Positions 16,076 to 25,512 of a DNA stretch of 53,208 nt are shown here, piece by piece. The DNA comes from Curvivirga aplysinae (GTDB taxonomy: Bacteria > Pseudomonadota > Alphaproteobacteria > UBA8366 > Aestuariispiraceae). The notes beneath the pieces are model-generated. The model worked only from the letters and a program-made list of their open reading frames with translations, made no database searches and had not been told where the DNA came from. The DNA is taken from positions 1 through 53,208 of the forward strand of contig NZ_SMMC01000208.1 of NCBI RefSeq assembly GCF_009711445.1. The letters are read 5' to 3'. How positions within the stretch are numbered: position 1 is the stretch's first letter; every line of letters starts with the position of its first letter. The position numbers were made by a program, and so were the translations under genes.

Positions 16076-17011
16076 TTAATCCGTTGCTATTTGCGATCCA
16101 AAGAAATTATTATTCTTAAAAGATGTATGGCAATGATCCATAAAGGCATTCATGACCGCAGAGGTATAGTCGGTTCGCATAGATGCAACTCCAATAACTA
16201 CGGGACGATAATCTCCCTCTAATGGCACATGTTTTAAAGCCAAACCTTCTGGGGACATTTCATTTTGTGGACGAAGATTTGCCAAACCATAACCAAATCC
16301 GTTTGCCACCATAGAACGCATAACCCCCATATCCGTCGCCGTTTCCCCAATCAATGGACGTAACCCTGTTTGATGGAAGAGAGATAAGAAATAATCTCGG
16401 CTTAACGGAAGGTCCAACATCACCATTGGATGATCAACAAGTTCCTCAATATTAATAGTTTTATGATCCGCTAAAGGATGGTCATGCGATAGCATCACAT
16501 AAGGCGGCAATTTCGCTAAGGGATCAAAACGGATATCTTGTGGAATATCCAAATCATAAGTTAAAGCCGCATCAACCTCAGCTCTTGAAATTTTACTCAA
16601 TAAGTTAGCTTGGTTATCAATATGCTGTGTCACCCAAACTTCCGGATAATCGCCTTCAAAACTCTTACGTAAACGCCCCATAACATAGGGTGCCATGGTA
16701 ACAAGACATCCAATACTTAAGGGCCCCTTCACAGATTCGGTAATATCAGACGCCACATCATGAAGGTGTTCGGCTTTTTCTAGAAGAATTTTAGCTTCTT
16801 GCAAAAACCGTCTTCCACCCGGCGTCAGAGTAAGGCCCTGTGCATGTTGGCGTACAAAGAGTTGAATGCCAAATTGCTGTTCCAGTTGTGAAATAGCTGC
16901 TGAAATCGAAGGTGAGGAGATATGAATACGTTCAGAGGCAAGCGCAATTGAACCTGCCTCGCCTACGGCAACAAAATACTCAATCTGACGAAGTGAAAAT
17001 CTTAAATGCAT
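16076..17011 (-). CDS. LysR family transcriptional regulator
   Basis: A 311-residue LysR regulator with helix-turn-helix at about 5-63 (R-F-S-L-R-Q-I-E-Y-F-V-A-V) and effector-binding domain beyond residue 90. The N terminus is of the CynR/CbbR-like kind rather than GcvA. It is downstream of and on the same strand as the aldehyde dehydrogenase gene (70-base gap) and convergent with the argE-like gene, so it is the likely regulator of the ALDH-DUF1028-RidA-ArgE group. Confidence 0.85.
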   Translation of the reverse strand: MHLRFSLRQIEYFVAVGEAGSIALASERIHISSPSISAAISQLEQQFGIQLFVRQHAQGLTLTPGGRRFLQEAKILLEKAEHLHDVASDITESVKGPLSIGCLVTMAPYVMGRLRKSFEGDYPEVWVTQHIDNQANLLSKISRAEVDAALTYDLDIPQDIRFDPLAKLPPYVMLSHDHPLADHKTINIEELVDHPMVMLDLPLSRDYFLSLFHQTGLRPLIGETATDMGVMRSMVANGFGYGLANLRPQNEMSPEGLALKHVPLEGDYRPVVIGVASMRTDYTSAVMNAFMDHCHTSFKNNNFFGSQIATD

Positions 17012-17081
17012 ATTTAGAAGATGCCATAAATTCCGAAGCAGAACAAGAATCTACTTCGGAATTCCTTAATCATTAAAAGGC

Positions 17082-18572
17082 TTAATACTTGATCCAAGTT
17101 GTCTTGAGTGCAGTAAACTTATCTAACGCATGCAATGACAAATCACGCCCAAAACCTGATTGTTTCATCCCCCCAAATGGTGTCATTGGACTTAATGCAT
17201 CCACTGTATTCACAGAAACAGTCCCCGCAAATAAAGCATCAGCAACACGATGAGCCCGACTAAGATCATTTGTCCAAACGGAAGCCGCTAAACCATATTC
17301 CGTATCATTCGCCATAGTCACTGCTTCTTCTTCAGTATCAAACGGGATCACACATAATACCGGGCCAAAAATTTCTTCTTTGGCAATCTGATGATCATGC
17401 GTCACATCATCAAAGATAGTCGGCGAAATGAATGAACCCTTACCATCAATTGTTGGTGCGTCCCCCCCGCAAACCAATGTGGCTGTTTCTTTACCTATCT
17501 GAATATAACGTTGCACATTTGAGGCTTGTTTCGCATCAACAATCGCGCCCATTCCTGCATCAGGATCCAGCGGGTTTCCCGGCTGCATAGTCGCAGCACG
17601 CTCTTTAAGCTTTGCAACGAATTCATCTTTAATACTGCGTTCAACCAACAGACGGCTGTTTGCAGAACAAACTTCACCCTGATTAAAGAAGATACCAAAG
17701 GCTGCCATATCCGCTGCCGCGTCAAGGTCTTTACAATCTGCGAAAACCAAATTGGGACTTTTACCACCCGTTTCAAGCCAAACCTGTTTCATATTGGACT
17801 GCCCAGCATATTGTTGGAATAACTTTCCAATCGCCGTAGAGCCAGTAAAAGTTAAACAATCCACATCATCATGTAATCCCAAAGCCTGACCAGCCGTTGG
17901 GCCAAATCCCGGCACCACATTTAAAACACCGTCCGGCACACCAGCTTCCTGCGCCAGCTCCGCTAAGAACAAAGCTGATAAAGGTGATTGTTCCGCAGGT
18001 TTTAAGACAACGGAATTTCCCATTGCCAAAGCAGGTGCACATTTCCATGTGGCCATATCCAAAGGAAAGTTCCAAGGGGTCACCGCACCAATAACCCCCA
18101 ATGCTTCACGCTTGACAATTGCTAAATCACCAGCTGCTGTCGGGGCAACTTCATCATAGATTTTATCAATACTTTCGGCATACCACTGCCAAAACATGGC
18201 AGATCCCGGTATATCAACAGCCGCAGCATCTTCGACCTTCTTTCCCATATCAAGGGATTCAAGTAAGGCAAGTTCTTCCAGATTATCACGGATGAGATCA
18301 GCAAGCTTTAACAACACATCTTTTCGTTCCATCGGTGCTTTTTTTGACCAGACACCAGACTTAAAAGAAGCACGTGCAGCTTTAACAGCAATGTCGATAT
18401 CTGCTGCATCACATTCAGCAACTTTAGTAATAGTTTCACCTGTTGCCGGGTTAATATTATCAAAGGTATTCCCGGATATCGCATCTACAAATTGGCCATT
18501 AATGAAGGCTTGATTTCTATATGTCAGTGACGCTGCTTTTGCTTTCCATTCTTCCAGAGTATGGAGTCCCAT
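17082..18572 (-). CDS. NAD(P)-dependent aldehyde dehydrogenase, PuuC-like
   Basis: A 496-residue aldehyde dehydrogenase. Catalytic residues are N168 (P-W-N-F-P), general base E267 (L-E-T-G-G) and nucleophile C302 in N-Q-G-E-V-C-S-A. The nucleotide fold F-T-G-S-T-A-I-G-K is at about 242-250. The N-Q-G-E-V-C-S-A-N-S-R block resembles PuuC, which oxidises gamma-glutamyl-gamma-aminobutyraldehyde, more than BetB. It follows DUF1028 and RidA on the same strand with a 91-base gap. An amino aldehyde made by deamination of a polyamine or diamino acid is a reasonable substrate; that is inferred. Confidence 0.87.
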   Translation of the reverse strand: MGLHTLEEWKAKAASLTYRNQAFINGQFVDAISGNTFDNINPATGETITKVAECDAADIDIAVKAARASFKSGVWSKKAPMERKDVLLKLADLIRDNLEELALLESLDMGKKVEDAAAVDIPGSAMFWQWYAESIDKIYDEVAPTAAGDLAIVKREALGVIGAVTPWNFPLDMATWKCAPALAMGNSVVLKPAEQSPLSALFLAELAQEAGVPDGVLNVVPGFGPTAGQALGLHDDVDCLTFTGSTAIGKLFQQYAGQSNMKQVWLETGGKSPNLVFADCKDLDAAADMAAFGIFFNQGEVCSANSRLLVERSIKDEFVAKLKERAATMQPGNPLDPDAGMGAIVDAKQASNVQRYIQIGKETATLVCGGDAPTIDGKGSFISPTIFDDVTHDHQIAKEEIFGPVLCVIPFDTEEEAVTMANDTEYGLAASVWTNDLSRAHRVADALFAGTVSVNTVDALSPMTPFGGMKQSGFGRDLSLHALDKFTALKTTWIKY

Positions 18573-18663
18573 GATCCGCTTCCTCTATTTATAATATTTC
18601 TCAAATAAAAACGGGCGACAAGTTCCCTTTCGGTTCCCCATCACCCAGTTTACAAGTATGTTT

Positions 18664-19347
18664 CTATTCGTCACCGGGCACGCCATAACTTGGCGCATCA
18701 GATGGATTGATCCCACGGGTTACATAATCGGCCAATTGTGGCTTATAGATATTCCAAAGCTTGGTAAGCTCTTCGACCGGACAATTTTCTGTCCAATCCA
18801 CACGTAAATCAGCCACAGGCCAACTCACCTTATCTACCAAACGCATACCAATAGAATGAATAGGGCCTGCTTCACCGCCTGCTGCCAACGCCGCGCGCAT
18901 CACATCAATCAAACGGTCCCCAAGATAAAGACCTTTACCTTCGGTCTGTTTAAAACAATTGATCATTGCCCTTGGGACACCGTCATTATCTAGTAGATTT
19001 CCTGCACATGCGATGTTGTGGTCTTCTGCTTCAGCAAAAATACCCAGTGAATTTTCACCAGAATGAATAGCGGTATTACCATCTTTATCTACAATCAACA
19101 CCTGTCGGTAATTCATATGGTTGTTAGATTGGCGCAAAATGTCACGAGCTTGTACCGCAGAGGCACCTTTTTCCAATAAATCCAGTGCTTTTGGACCCAA
19201 AGTTGGATCTGTAATATTTTGACTAGACACAGCCCCAACCCCCGCGCGGGCATTGGCACAACGTGCTGCTACAGCAGGTGAGGATGAGGAAACAGCCATA
19301 CCAAACATGCCTGTTTCCTGACAACGTGCGACAACCGAAAAAGTCAT
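18664..19347 (-). CDS. DUF1028 domain-containing protein (Ntn-hydrolase-like)
   Basis: A 227-residue DUF1028 protein. The family N terminus is clear: T-F-S-V-V-A-R directly after Met, then M-A-V-S-S-S-S-P-A-V and G-V-G-A-V-S-S-Q-N. These proteins resemble Ntn-hydrolases, where the residue after Met (here Thr2) can act as nucleophile after Met removal. They are thought to hydrolyse amide bonds, but no reaction is firmly known for this branch. It starts three bases after the RidA stop, so the two are one operon, together with ALDH. Confidence 0.82.
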   Translation of the reverse strand: MTFSVVARCQETGMFGMAVSSSSPAVAARCANARAGVGAVSSQNITDPTLGPKALDLLEKGASAVQARDILRQSNNHMNYRQVLIVDKDGNTAIHSGENSLGIFAEAEDHNIACAGNLLDNDGVPRAMINCFKQTEGKGLYLGDRLIDVMRAALAAGGEAGPIHSIGMRLVDKVSWPVADLRVDWTENCPVEELTKLWNIYKPQLADYVTRGINPSDAPSYGVPGDE

Positions 19348-19350
19348 CTT

Positions 19351-19770
19351 TTACTCACCTTCTGGAATAACGCCAGTTGCGTCGATCTCTACCAACCAGC
19401 CAGGGCGTGCTAATGCAACAACTACAAGTCCTGTACAAACAGGATGAACGCCTTTGATATATTCACCCATTGTACGATAAACGTCCTCACGGTGACGAAC
19501 ATCTGTCAAATACACAACCAACTTGGTTACATGCTCCATCTTGCCGCCCGCTTCTTCCATCAATTGTTTAATGTTTTGCATCACTTTATGGGTTTGATCC
19601 ACTGGATCCGAACTACCAATATCTTCCGCGGTATCTAAATCTTGCGGGCATTGACCACGTAAAAACACGATGCGGCCTTGCGCGACACAACCTTGGGCCA
19701 AATCATTGTCCAGATTCTGTTCCGGGTAAGTTTTCTTTGTATTAAACGGACGAATTCGTGTGTGGGCCAT
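19351..19770 (-). CDS. RidA family protein
   Basis: A 139-residue member of the RidA/YjgF/UK114 family, which hydrolyses reactive enamines and imines made by amino acid and amine oxidases. The open frame extends 42 codons upstream, but the ATG at 19770 has AAGGATGG before it and gives the right family length. The substrate-binding Arg is visible in the F-L-R-G-Q-C-P segment, and the V-V-Y-L-T-D-V and V-V-A-L-A-R-P-G-W-L-V-E-I-D-A blocks match the family. It is first in the RidA-DUF1028-ALDH operon. A role in clearing an imine formed from an amino compound agrees with the aldehyde dehydrogenase downstream. Confidence 0.87.
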   Translation of the reverse strand: MAHTRIRPFNTKKTYPEQNLDNDLAQGCVAQGRIVFLRGQCPQDLDTAEDIGSSDPVDQTHKVMQNIKQLMEEAGGKMEHVTKLVVYLTDVRHREDVYRTMGEYIKGVHPVCTGLVVVALARPGWLVEIDATGVIPEGE

Positions 19771-20266
19771 TTGGGTCCATCCTTTATCTTTAAACGCTAT
19801 CTTATTAGTTTCTAAAAAAAACAGACTGAGACCAGTCCCTGTTTCGAAATGATAGATTGAAAGCTTCTTTTGCTTTCGTAAAGTAAATCTTTTCACATCT
19901 TAGATTAGCCATAACCTAATCAAATCTTCGGATAGTTTTGATATACCAAGCAACCCTTTCCGTTTAGAAATGAAATACAACAAGTGTTAGATTCTTGTGA
20001 TATTACTACCCCGATCCTTGCCACAACATGGATACATATCGTCACAACAATCTCCTATAGTTCTTTATAAGTTTGAACGAACCCCTTGTTGACCTGCCCT
20101 TGAAGTAGTGATCTTCAAGGGCTTTTTTTCGACTCTTTAATCCAAAATTAACTTCTACATTTCAATCACCCCAAACATCATATTTATTTCATTTGTATCC
20201 CGTTAATTCTTCTGCTTCAGTCTATAAAAGGATATACTGATACAAAGAAATAAGGGATGTATCGAT
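19771..20266. other. 496-base gene-free interval with an orphan terminator
   Basis: No plausible coding region is seen here. It holds the promoter of the minus-strand RidA operon, the promoter of the malonyl-CoA decarboxylase gene, and, between them, a strong plus-strand terminator at 20096-20129 not preceded by any plus-strand gene. A small RNA ending at that terminator is possible. Confidence 0.6.
20096..20129 (+). terminator. Strong orphan intrinsic terminator
   Basis: GCCCTTGAAG (20096-20105) pairs perfectly with CTTCAAGGGC (20113-20122) over a seven-base loop and is followed by TTTTTTT. The nearest upstream plus-strand gene ends 4 kb earlier at 16074. It therefore most likely ends a short non-coding transcript starting within 19,900-20,050. 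Confidence 0.75.
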
Positions 20267-21574
20267 ATGAGTTTATTAAGCGATTTGCTTTCCAAAGTGA
20301 GCGACATTGGACGCTCGCTTCGAACACCATCTTCCATGTTAAACCTAAGTTTGGCAGAAGAATGCGAAGCTATGTTCTCCAAAAAAGGGGAAGCCACCAC
20401 GCTTGCCCATGCGGCACAGATTCTCAATAGTTACGCCCAACTAGATGATAATGAAAGAAAACTTCAATTCTTCAAAGATATTCAAGCTAGATTTGGCATA
20501 GATACAACAGCCTTAGAAAAGGCCATTGAGGCGTGGCAGAAAGATCAAACAGAAACAGCCGCAAGGATGCTACATTTCGCATCGGAACCGCGTAGTCAGG
20601 ACCTCATCAGACGCCTCAATCAAGCACCTAATGGTACATCATCATTGGTAAAGATGCGCACTGACCTACTAAAATTCATGAAAATCGAAGCCGACTTACG
20701 TGCCTTAGATAAAGATTTCTCACATTTATTTAATTCTTGGTTTAATAGAGGTTTTCTTGAATTACAACGCATTGACTGGAACACACCAGCGGCCATTTTG
20801 GAAAAAATAATCGCCTATGAGGCCGTCCATGAGATAAATGGATGGGATGATTTGCGCCAACGTGTAGGTGCGCCAGATCGTCGATTATATGGCTATTTTC
20901 ACCCTGCCCTTGGAAATGAACCTTTGATCTTTGTTGAGGTTGCCCTCTTAAAAGAAGTACCCGGCGCCATTGGCCCTATCCTTTCTGATGATCGAGACCC
21001 TATTCAGGCGGAAGAAGCAACAACCGCTGTGTTTTATTCGATTTCGAACTGTCAAACGGGGTTGCGAGGGATTAGTTTTGGTAACTTCCTGATCAAACAA
21101 GTGGTTGAAGATCTACGTCATGAGTTTGAGAAATTAGATACATTTATAACGTTGTCACCTGTACCGGGATTCCGTAAATGGGCGGAAAAAGCCCATTTGG
21201 AAATGAGTGACAATCTTTCAGGTAAGGATAACGAGACACTAGGCATTTTAACGGCTTGTCAGAATGATACCGAAGTCATGGATGTACTGCCTAATTTAGA
21301 TCATATGCCAGAGTTACTAGCCCGTTACCTTATCTCCAGCAAAGGTAAGGATGGCGGTGCTGTCGACCCAGTCGCTCGTTTCCATCTAGGGAATGGCGCC
21401 CGCCTAGAAAACCTCCATATGATGGGAGATATCAGCAAACGAGGCCTTAAAAATTCTTGGGGTTGTATGGTAAATTACCAATATCGCATTAAAGATATTG
21501 AGAAAAACCACGAAACATATGTAAATAATGGTGAAGTTATTGCCGCACCACATGTGGCAGGCTTACTCAAATAA
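20267..21574 (+). CDS. Malonyl-CoA decarboxylase
   Basis: A 435-residue malonyl-CoA decarboxylase, converting malonyl-CoA to acetyl-CoA and CO2. An N-terminal helical domain (about 1-165) is followed by a GNAT-fold catalytic domain. Recognisable family blocks are H-P-A-L-G-N-E-P-L, the catalytic Ser in L-S-P-V-P-G-F (S297) and the catalytic His in R-F-H-L-G-N-G-A (H373), then L-K-N-S-W-G-C-M-V-N-Y. It is followed after 20 bases by malonyl-CoA synthetase, forming the MatA-MatB pair for malonate use. The ATG follows AAGGGATG. No malonate transporter is seen in the window. The gene could be called matA by analogy, but many genomes use mlycd or no symbol. Confidence 0.92.
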   Translation: MSLLSDLLSKVSDIGRSLRTPSSMLNLSLAEECEAMFSKKGEATTLAHAAQILNSYAQLDDNERKLQFFKDIQARFGIDTTALEKAIEAWQKDQTETAARMLHFASEPRSQDLIRRLNQAPNGTSSLVKMRTDLLKFMKIEADLRALDKDFSHLFNSWFNRGFLELQRIDWNTPAAILEKIIAYEAVHEINGWDDLRQRVGAPDRRLYGYFHPALGNEPLIFVEVALLKEVPGAIGPILSDDRDPIQAEEATTAVFYSISNCQTGLRGISFGNFLIKQVVEDLRHEFEKLDTFITLSPVPGFRKWAEKAHLEMSDNLSGKDNETLGILTACQNDTEVMDVLPNLDHMPELLARYLISSKGKDGGAVDPVARFHLGNGARLENLHMMGDISKRGLKNSWGCMVNYQYRIKDIEKNHETYVNNGEVIAAPHVAGLLK

Positions 21575-21594
21575 TCTCGACAGAGCCAATTCAT

Positions 21595-23121
21595 ATGTAT
21601 GACCAGAACTATCTTATTCATCATTTGCGTCAATCATCTGTGGGATGCGAAAACGTAACTTTTGCATCTACACTAGATGGTAAAAAAATAAGTTATGGTG
21701 AATTATTCGTACAAGCCGAGAAGGTTGCGCAAGTTCTGGTCAATCATGGCGTAAATCCAGGAGATCGTGTTGCAGTTCAAGCTGATAAATCCCTTGAACA
21801 AATACAATTATATCTTGGTACAATGATGGCAGGCGCTGTTTTCCTTCCTCTAAACACAGCCTATACCTCACAAGAGATCGAATATTTCATTAATGATGCA
21901 AAACCTCAGATTTTCATCTGCGACCCGCGTCAAGAAAAAAACTATCAAAGAATAGTAGCTCAATGTGGAACGGAACATCTGCTTACCCTTGATGCGGATG
22001 GACAAGGAAGTCTTACAGGGCAAGTTCAATTAACGTCACCCGGTTTCAAACCTGTTTCACGCAACTCTGGAGACCTAGCCGCAATTCTCTACACATCTGG
22101 CACGACTGGACGATCCAAAGGGGCTATGCTGTCCCATCAAAATTTATGGAGTAACTGTGACACGCTCCGTAAAGCATGGCGTTTTACTTCAGACGATGTT
22201 CTCATTCATGCGCTACCAATTTTTCACAGTCATGGATTATTTGTCGCAACAAATACAACACTTGCCGCAGGTTCATCCTTAATCTTCATGGCGAAATTTG
22301 ATGCCGATGACATTATAGATGCCATTCCAAATGCCACAGCTTTGATGGGCGTGCCCACATTTTATACACGCCTCTTAAAACAAGAAAAACTCAACAAAGA
22401 CTATGTTGCCAATATGCGCATCTTTATTTCTGGTTCTGCCCCCCTACTCGCAGAAACGCACGACCAATGGCAAGCGAAAACAGGTCATGCGATTCTAGAA
22501 CGATATGGCATGACCGAAACCAATATGAACACATCAAATCCTTATGATGGTGAACGTCGCGCGGGTACAGTTGGCTTTCCTTTGGAAGATGTAGAAATAC
22601 GGATTATGGATCCTGAAACAGATCAATTATTACCAAACGATGAAATTGGCTCCATAGAAGTAAAAGGCCCCAATGTGTTTGGTGGATATTGGCAAATGCC
22701 CGACAAAACCAAAGAAGAATTGCGTGAAGATGGTTTCTTTATCACTGGCGACCTCGGTAAAATCGACGATGACGGCTATATCACTATTATCGGTCGCTCA
22801 AAAGATTTAGTGATTTCAGGTGGCTTTAACGTATACCCAAAAGAACTAGAATTACTGATCGATGATATGGAAGGCGTCAATGAAAGTGCGATTATCGGTG
22901 TCCCTCACCCAGATTTTGGTGAAGCTGTTATCGCAATCATCGTTCCAATGCAAAATGAGACTCTAAGAGAAGAAAACTTAAAATCTCATTTCCAAGATAG
23001 TTTAGCAAAATATAAACAACCGAAGAAATATCTTTTCCTTGAAGAACTTCCCCGTAACACAATGGGCAAAGTTCAGAAAAACCTACTTCGTGAGACTTAC
23101 AAAGGTTTATTCACCGATTAA
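21595..23121 (+). CDS. matB: Malonyl-CoA synthetase (malonate-CoA ligase)
   Basis: A 508-residue ANL-superfamily acyl-CoA synthetase. The ATP-binding loop Y-T-S-G-T-T-G-R-S-K-G-A is at about 166-177, R-Y-G-M-T-E-T at about 301-307, and the adenylation Lys is K492 in T-M-G-K-V-Q-K. MatB identity rests on overall resemblance and on the malonyl-CoA decarboxylase gene 20 bases upstream: malonate is activated, then decarboxylated to acetyl-CoA. Its stop codon shares TTAA with the stop of the convergent LysR gene at 23118. Confidence 0.9.
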   Translation: MYDQNYLIHHLRQSSVGCENVTFASTLDGKKISYGELFVQAEKVAQVLVNHGVNPGDRVAVQADKSLEQIQLYLGTMMAGAVFLPLNTAYTSQEIEYFINDAKPQIFICDPRQEKNYQRIVAQCGTEHLLTLDADGQGSLTGQVQLTSPGFKPVSRNSGDLAAILYTSGTTGRSKGAMLSHQNLWSNCDTLRKAWRFTSDDVLIHALPIFHSHGLFVATNTTLAAGSSLIFMAKFDADDIIDAIPNATALMGVPTFYTRLLKQEKLNKDYVANMRIFISGSAPLLAETHDQWQAKTGHAILERYGMTETNMNTSNPYDGERRAGTVGFPLEDVEIRIMDPETDQLLPNDEIGSIEVKGPNVFGGYWQMPDKTKEELREDGFFITGDLGKIDDDGYITIIGRSKDLVISGGFNVYPKELELLIDDMEGVNESAIIGVPHPDFGEAVIAIIVPMQNETLREENLKSHFQDSLAKYKQPKKYLFLEELPRNTMGKVQKNLLRETYKGLFTD

Positions 23122-24023
23122 GCTGCCAACAAATCCTTACGCGCTTTATCACGTAACCAATCACGGAATAAAAGAACCTCCGGTCTTGGCTTTGTGCGTG
23201 CGTCCGGCAAAATCAAATAATGAGAAAACTCTGATTTCTCTTCAAAGATAAGTGGCTCTATCAGTTTTTTATCATCAAGTGCTTCTTGAGCAAAACTGCG
23301 ATAAAGCAATGCAATTCCCTGATCCGCCATCGCCATCTTCATAGCAACCAGAGAACTGTCTACTTTGATAGAACTAATATCATCTTCAAATTCAATTTCA
23401 TGTTTGCGGAATAATTGTTCCCAGCTGTCTTTAACACCCATCACATGGATTAGACTGTGTTTCTGTAAATCCTGAAGAGAGTTAATTTCACCAAACTTTT
23501 TAATATAGGATTCACTTGCGACGATAATCGTATTTTCTTCATAGACCAATTCAGCAACTTCACCGTCCCAATTACCGTCACCATAGCGAATATCAATATC
23601 CACCTTTTCGCCCATCAACTTATCTACCCAGTTTGAAGTATAGATACGAATGCCTACTTCCGGATATGCATCTCGGAATTCCGACATATTAGTCGCTAAC
23701 CATTGGGTGGTAAAAGAGATCGGCGCACGAACGGTGATAGATGTCTCGCCCTGAACACCAAAAAGACCTACTGTGGATGATGATAATTCACCAAAGGCTT
23801 TACGCACCGATGGCAAATAAGCGCGTCCCATTTCGGTCAGGCGCAGACTACGAGGCAAACGTTCAAATAACGGAAAGCCTAAATGCTCTTCTAAAGAGCG
23901 TACTTGATAGCTCACTGCAGCAGCTGTCAGGTTCAATTCATCCGCAGCAGCCGTAAAACTAACTTTACGTGCTGCAGCCTCAAATGAACGTAACCAGTTC
24001 AGTGGCGGTAAATTATAAGCCAT
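23118..24023 (-). CDS. LysR family transcriptional regulator (GcvA-type)
   Basis: A 301-residue LysR regulator of the GcvA clade: N terminus P-P-L-N-W-L-R-S-F-E-A-A-A-R-K, helix-turn-helix to about residue 65, effector domain from about 95. It converges on matB with a four-base stop overlap and is divergent from the enolase-superfamily gene at 24226 (202-base gap). Position favours control of the enolase-superfamily gene rather than the malonate pair, but either is possible. Confidence 0.85.
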   Translation of the reverse strand: MAYNLPPLNWLRSFEAAARKVSFTAAADELNLTAAAVSYQVRSLEEHLGFPLFERLPRSLRLTEMGRAYLPSVRKAFGELSSSTVGLFGVQGETSITVRAPISFTTQWLATNMSEFRDAYPEVGIRIYTSNWVDKLMGEKVDIDIRYGDGNWDGEVAELVYEENTIIVASESYIKKFGEINSLQDLQKHSLIHVMGVKDSWEQLFRKHEIEFEDDISSIKVDSSLVAMKMAMADQGIALLYRSFAQEALDDKKLIEPLIFEEKSEFSHYLILPDARTKPRPEVLLFRDWLRDKARKDLLAA

Positions 24024-24225
24024 GGCCCCACATCCTTAACTTATTAAACCAACAAAAATTATAACATATATCTTCAAATAGTTTTAGGCCTCAGCCTCAT
24101 AACCATTCACTTGTTTTTTGCATAAAGAAAAAACACTATGCTAAAAAACTAGGGACAAGCTCTATAAATTTAGGGCTAACCTCTATTCCATAAACGACAC
24201 CTATGAGCGATCACGAGAAAAAATC

Positions 24226-25416
24226 ATGAAACTCAGCGATATTAAAGTTTATACCGTTGCCACCCCTGCGCCACATTTTGGCGGACGCTATTGGATCTTT
24301 GTCAAGCTCACTACGGCCTGCGGCATAGATGGAATCGGCGAAGTATATTCCCCACCTTTCCATCCAGATGTAGTTGAAAAGATGATCGAAGACGTCTTTG
24401 AGCGAAATGTGAAAGGGAATGCACCTTCTGAAATTGAAAAAATGTATCGCAATGTATATTCGACAGGATATTCCCAGCGCCCTGATCCAACTTTGATGAG
24501 TATCTTCAGTGGCATCGAAACAGCTTGTTGGGATATTCAAGGCAAAGCACTAAATCGCCCTGTTTATGACTTACTAGGTGGGAAAGTACGTGATCGTTTA
24601 CGTAGTTATACATATTTATATCCAAAGCCAGAAGATAAAACAAATGTCTATGCAGATCCCGATTTAGCCGCTGAACGCGCCGCCGACTATGTCGCGCAAG
24701 GCTTTACAGGAATTAAATTTGATCCTACTGGCCCCTATACTGCCTTTGATGGACGCTTCATTAATCTAGAAGATATGGATCGTGCAGAAACCTTCTGTCG
24801 TAAAATACGTGAGGCAGTTGGTAGCAAAGCCGATTTACTATTTGGCACACATGGCCAGATGACACCGGCAAGTGCAATCCGCTTGGCGCAACGTCTTGAG
24901 CAATATGAACCACTTTGGTTTGAAGAACCAACCCCACCAGACATGCCAGAAGAAATGGCCTTGGTTGCACGTGGTACAAAAATACCAGTGTCTACGGGTG
25001 AGCGTCTTGTCTCTAAATACGAATTCTCTCGGGTACTTCAAAATCGTTCCGCATCCATCTTGCAATTTGCAGTTGGGCGTGTAGGTGGTATTTGGGAAGC
25101 AAAGAAAATCGCTGGCATGGCAGAAACATTTTATGCTCAAATTGCTCCACATCTATATTGTGGCCCTGTTGAGGAAGCAGCCAACATACATCTATGCCTG
25201 TCTACACCAAACTTCCTAATTCAGGAAAGCATCCAAGATATGAGAAGCTTCCACGGGGATGTATTGAAAACACCAATTAAATGGGAAGAAGGTTATCTAT
25301 ACGCACATGATGCGCCGGGGCTTGGCATTGAATTAAATGAGGATGTTATTGCCGCGAACCCATATACGGATAGCGATCTACATTTAGAATTCCACCCATA
25401 TAATTTTGACTTTTAA
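24226..25416 (+). CDS. Mandelate racemase/muconate lactonizing family protein with altered active site
   Basis: A 396-residue enolase-superfamily protein, closest in style to the galactonate dehydratase group. Present are K164 (G-I-K-F-D-P), Glu ligands in F-E-E-P (233-234) and S-T-G-E-R-L (E259), and H309 (A-P-H-L-Y-C-G-P). Two normally key acidic residues are changed: the first metal ligand Asp is Gly207 in F-G-T-H-G-Q, and the Asp of the His-Asp dyad is Ala282 in L-Q-F-A-V-G-R-V-G-G. I recall the same substitutions in other alphaproteobacterial homologs, so this is likely a real subfamily with different chemistry and not decay. The convergent neighbour is the DddP-like gene; a LysR gene lies upstream. 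Confidence 0.82.
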   Translation: MKLSDIKVYTVATPAPHFGGRYWIFVKLTTACGIDGIGEVYSPPFHPDVVEKMIEDVFERNVKGNAPSEIEKMYRNVYSTGYSQRPDPTLMSIFSGIETACWDIQGKALNRPVYDLLGGKVRDRLRSYTYLYPKPEDKTNVYADPDLAAERAADYVAQGFTGIKFDPTGPYTAFDGRFINLEDMDRAETFCRKIREAVGSKADLLFGTHGQMTPASAIRLAQRLEQYEPLWFEEPTPPDMPEEMALVARGTKIPVSTGERLVSKYEFSRVLQNRSASILQFAVGRVGGIWEAKKIAGMAETFYAQIAPHLYCGPVEEAANIHLCLSTPNFLIQESIQDMRSFHGDVLKTPIKWEEGYLYAHDAPGLGIELNEDVIAANPYTDSDLHLEFHPYNFDF

Positions 25417-25457
25417 AAGTATACTTCACTGAATTATATTAACAAACTCAAAAAAAA

Positions 25458-25484
25458 CGGCCGAAAGAACACTTCTTTCGGCCG
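25458..25484 (-). terminator. Intrinsic terminator of the DddP-like gene
   Basis: CGGCCGAAAGAA (25458-25469) pairs perfectly with TTCTTTCGGCCG (25473-25484), a 12-bp stem with a three-base loop. On the minus strand it is followed by TTTTTTTGAG. It also separates the convergent enolase-superfamily gene. Confidence 0.85.
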
Positions 25485-25512
25485 ATGTCTTCAATCAGAT
25501 GGTTAACCTAAA

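Noticed and set aside
19771-19896. N-terminal extension of RidA by 42 residues
   Set aside because: The ATG at 19770 has a good ribosome site and gives the normal family length.
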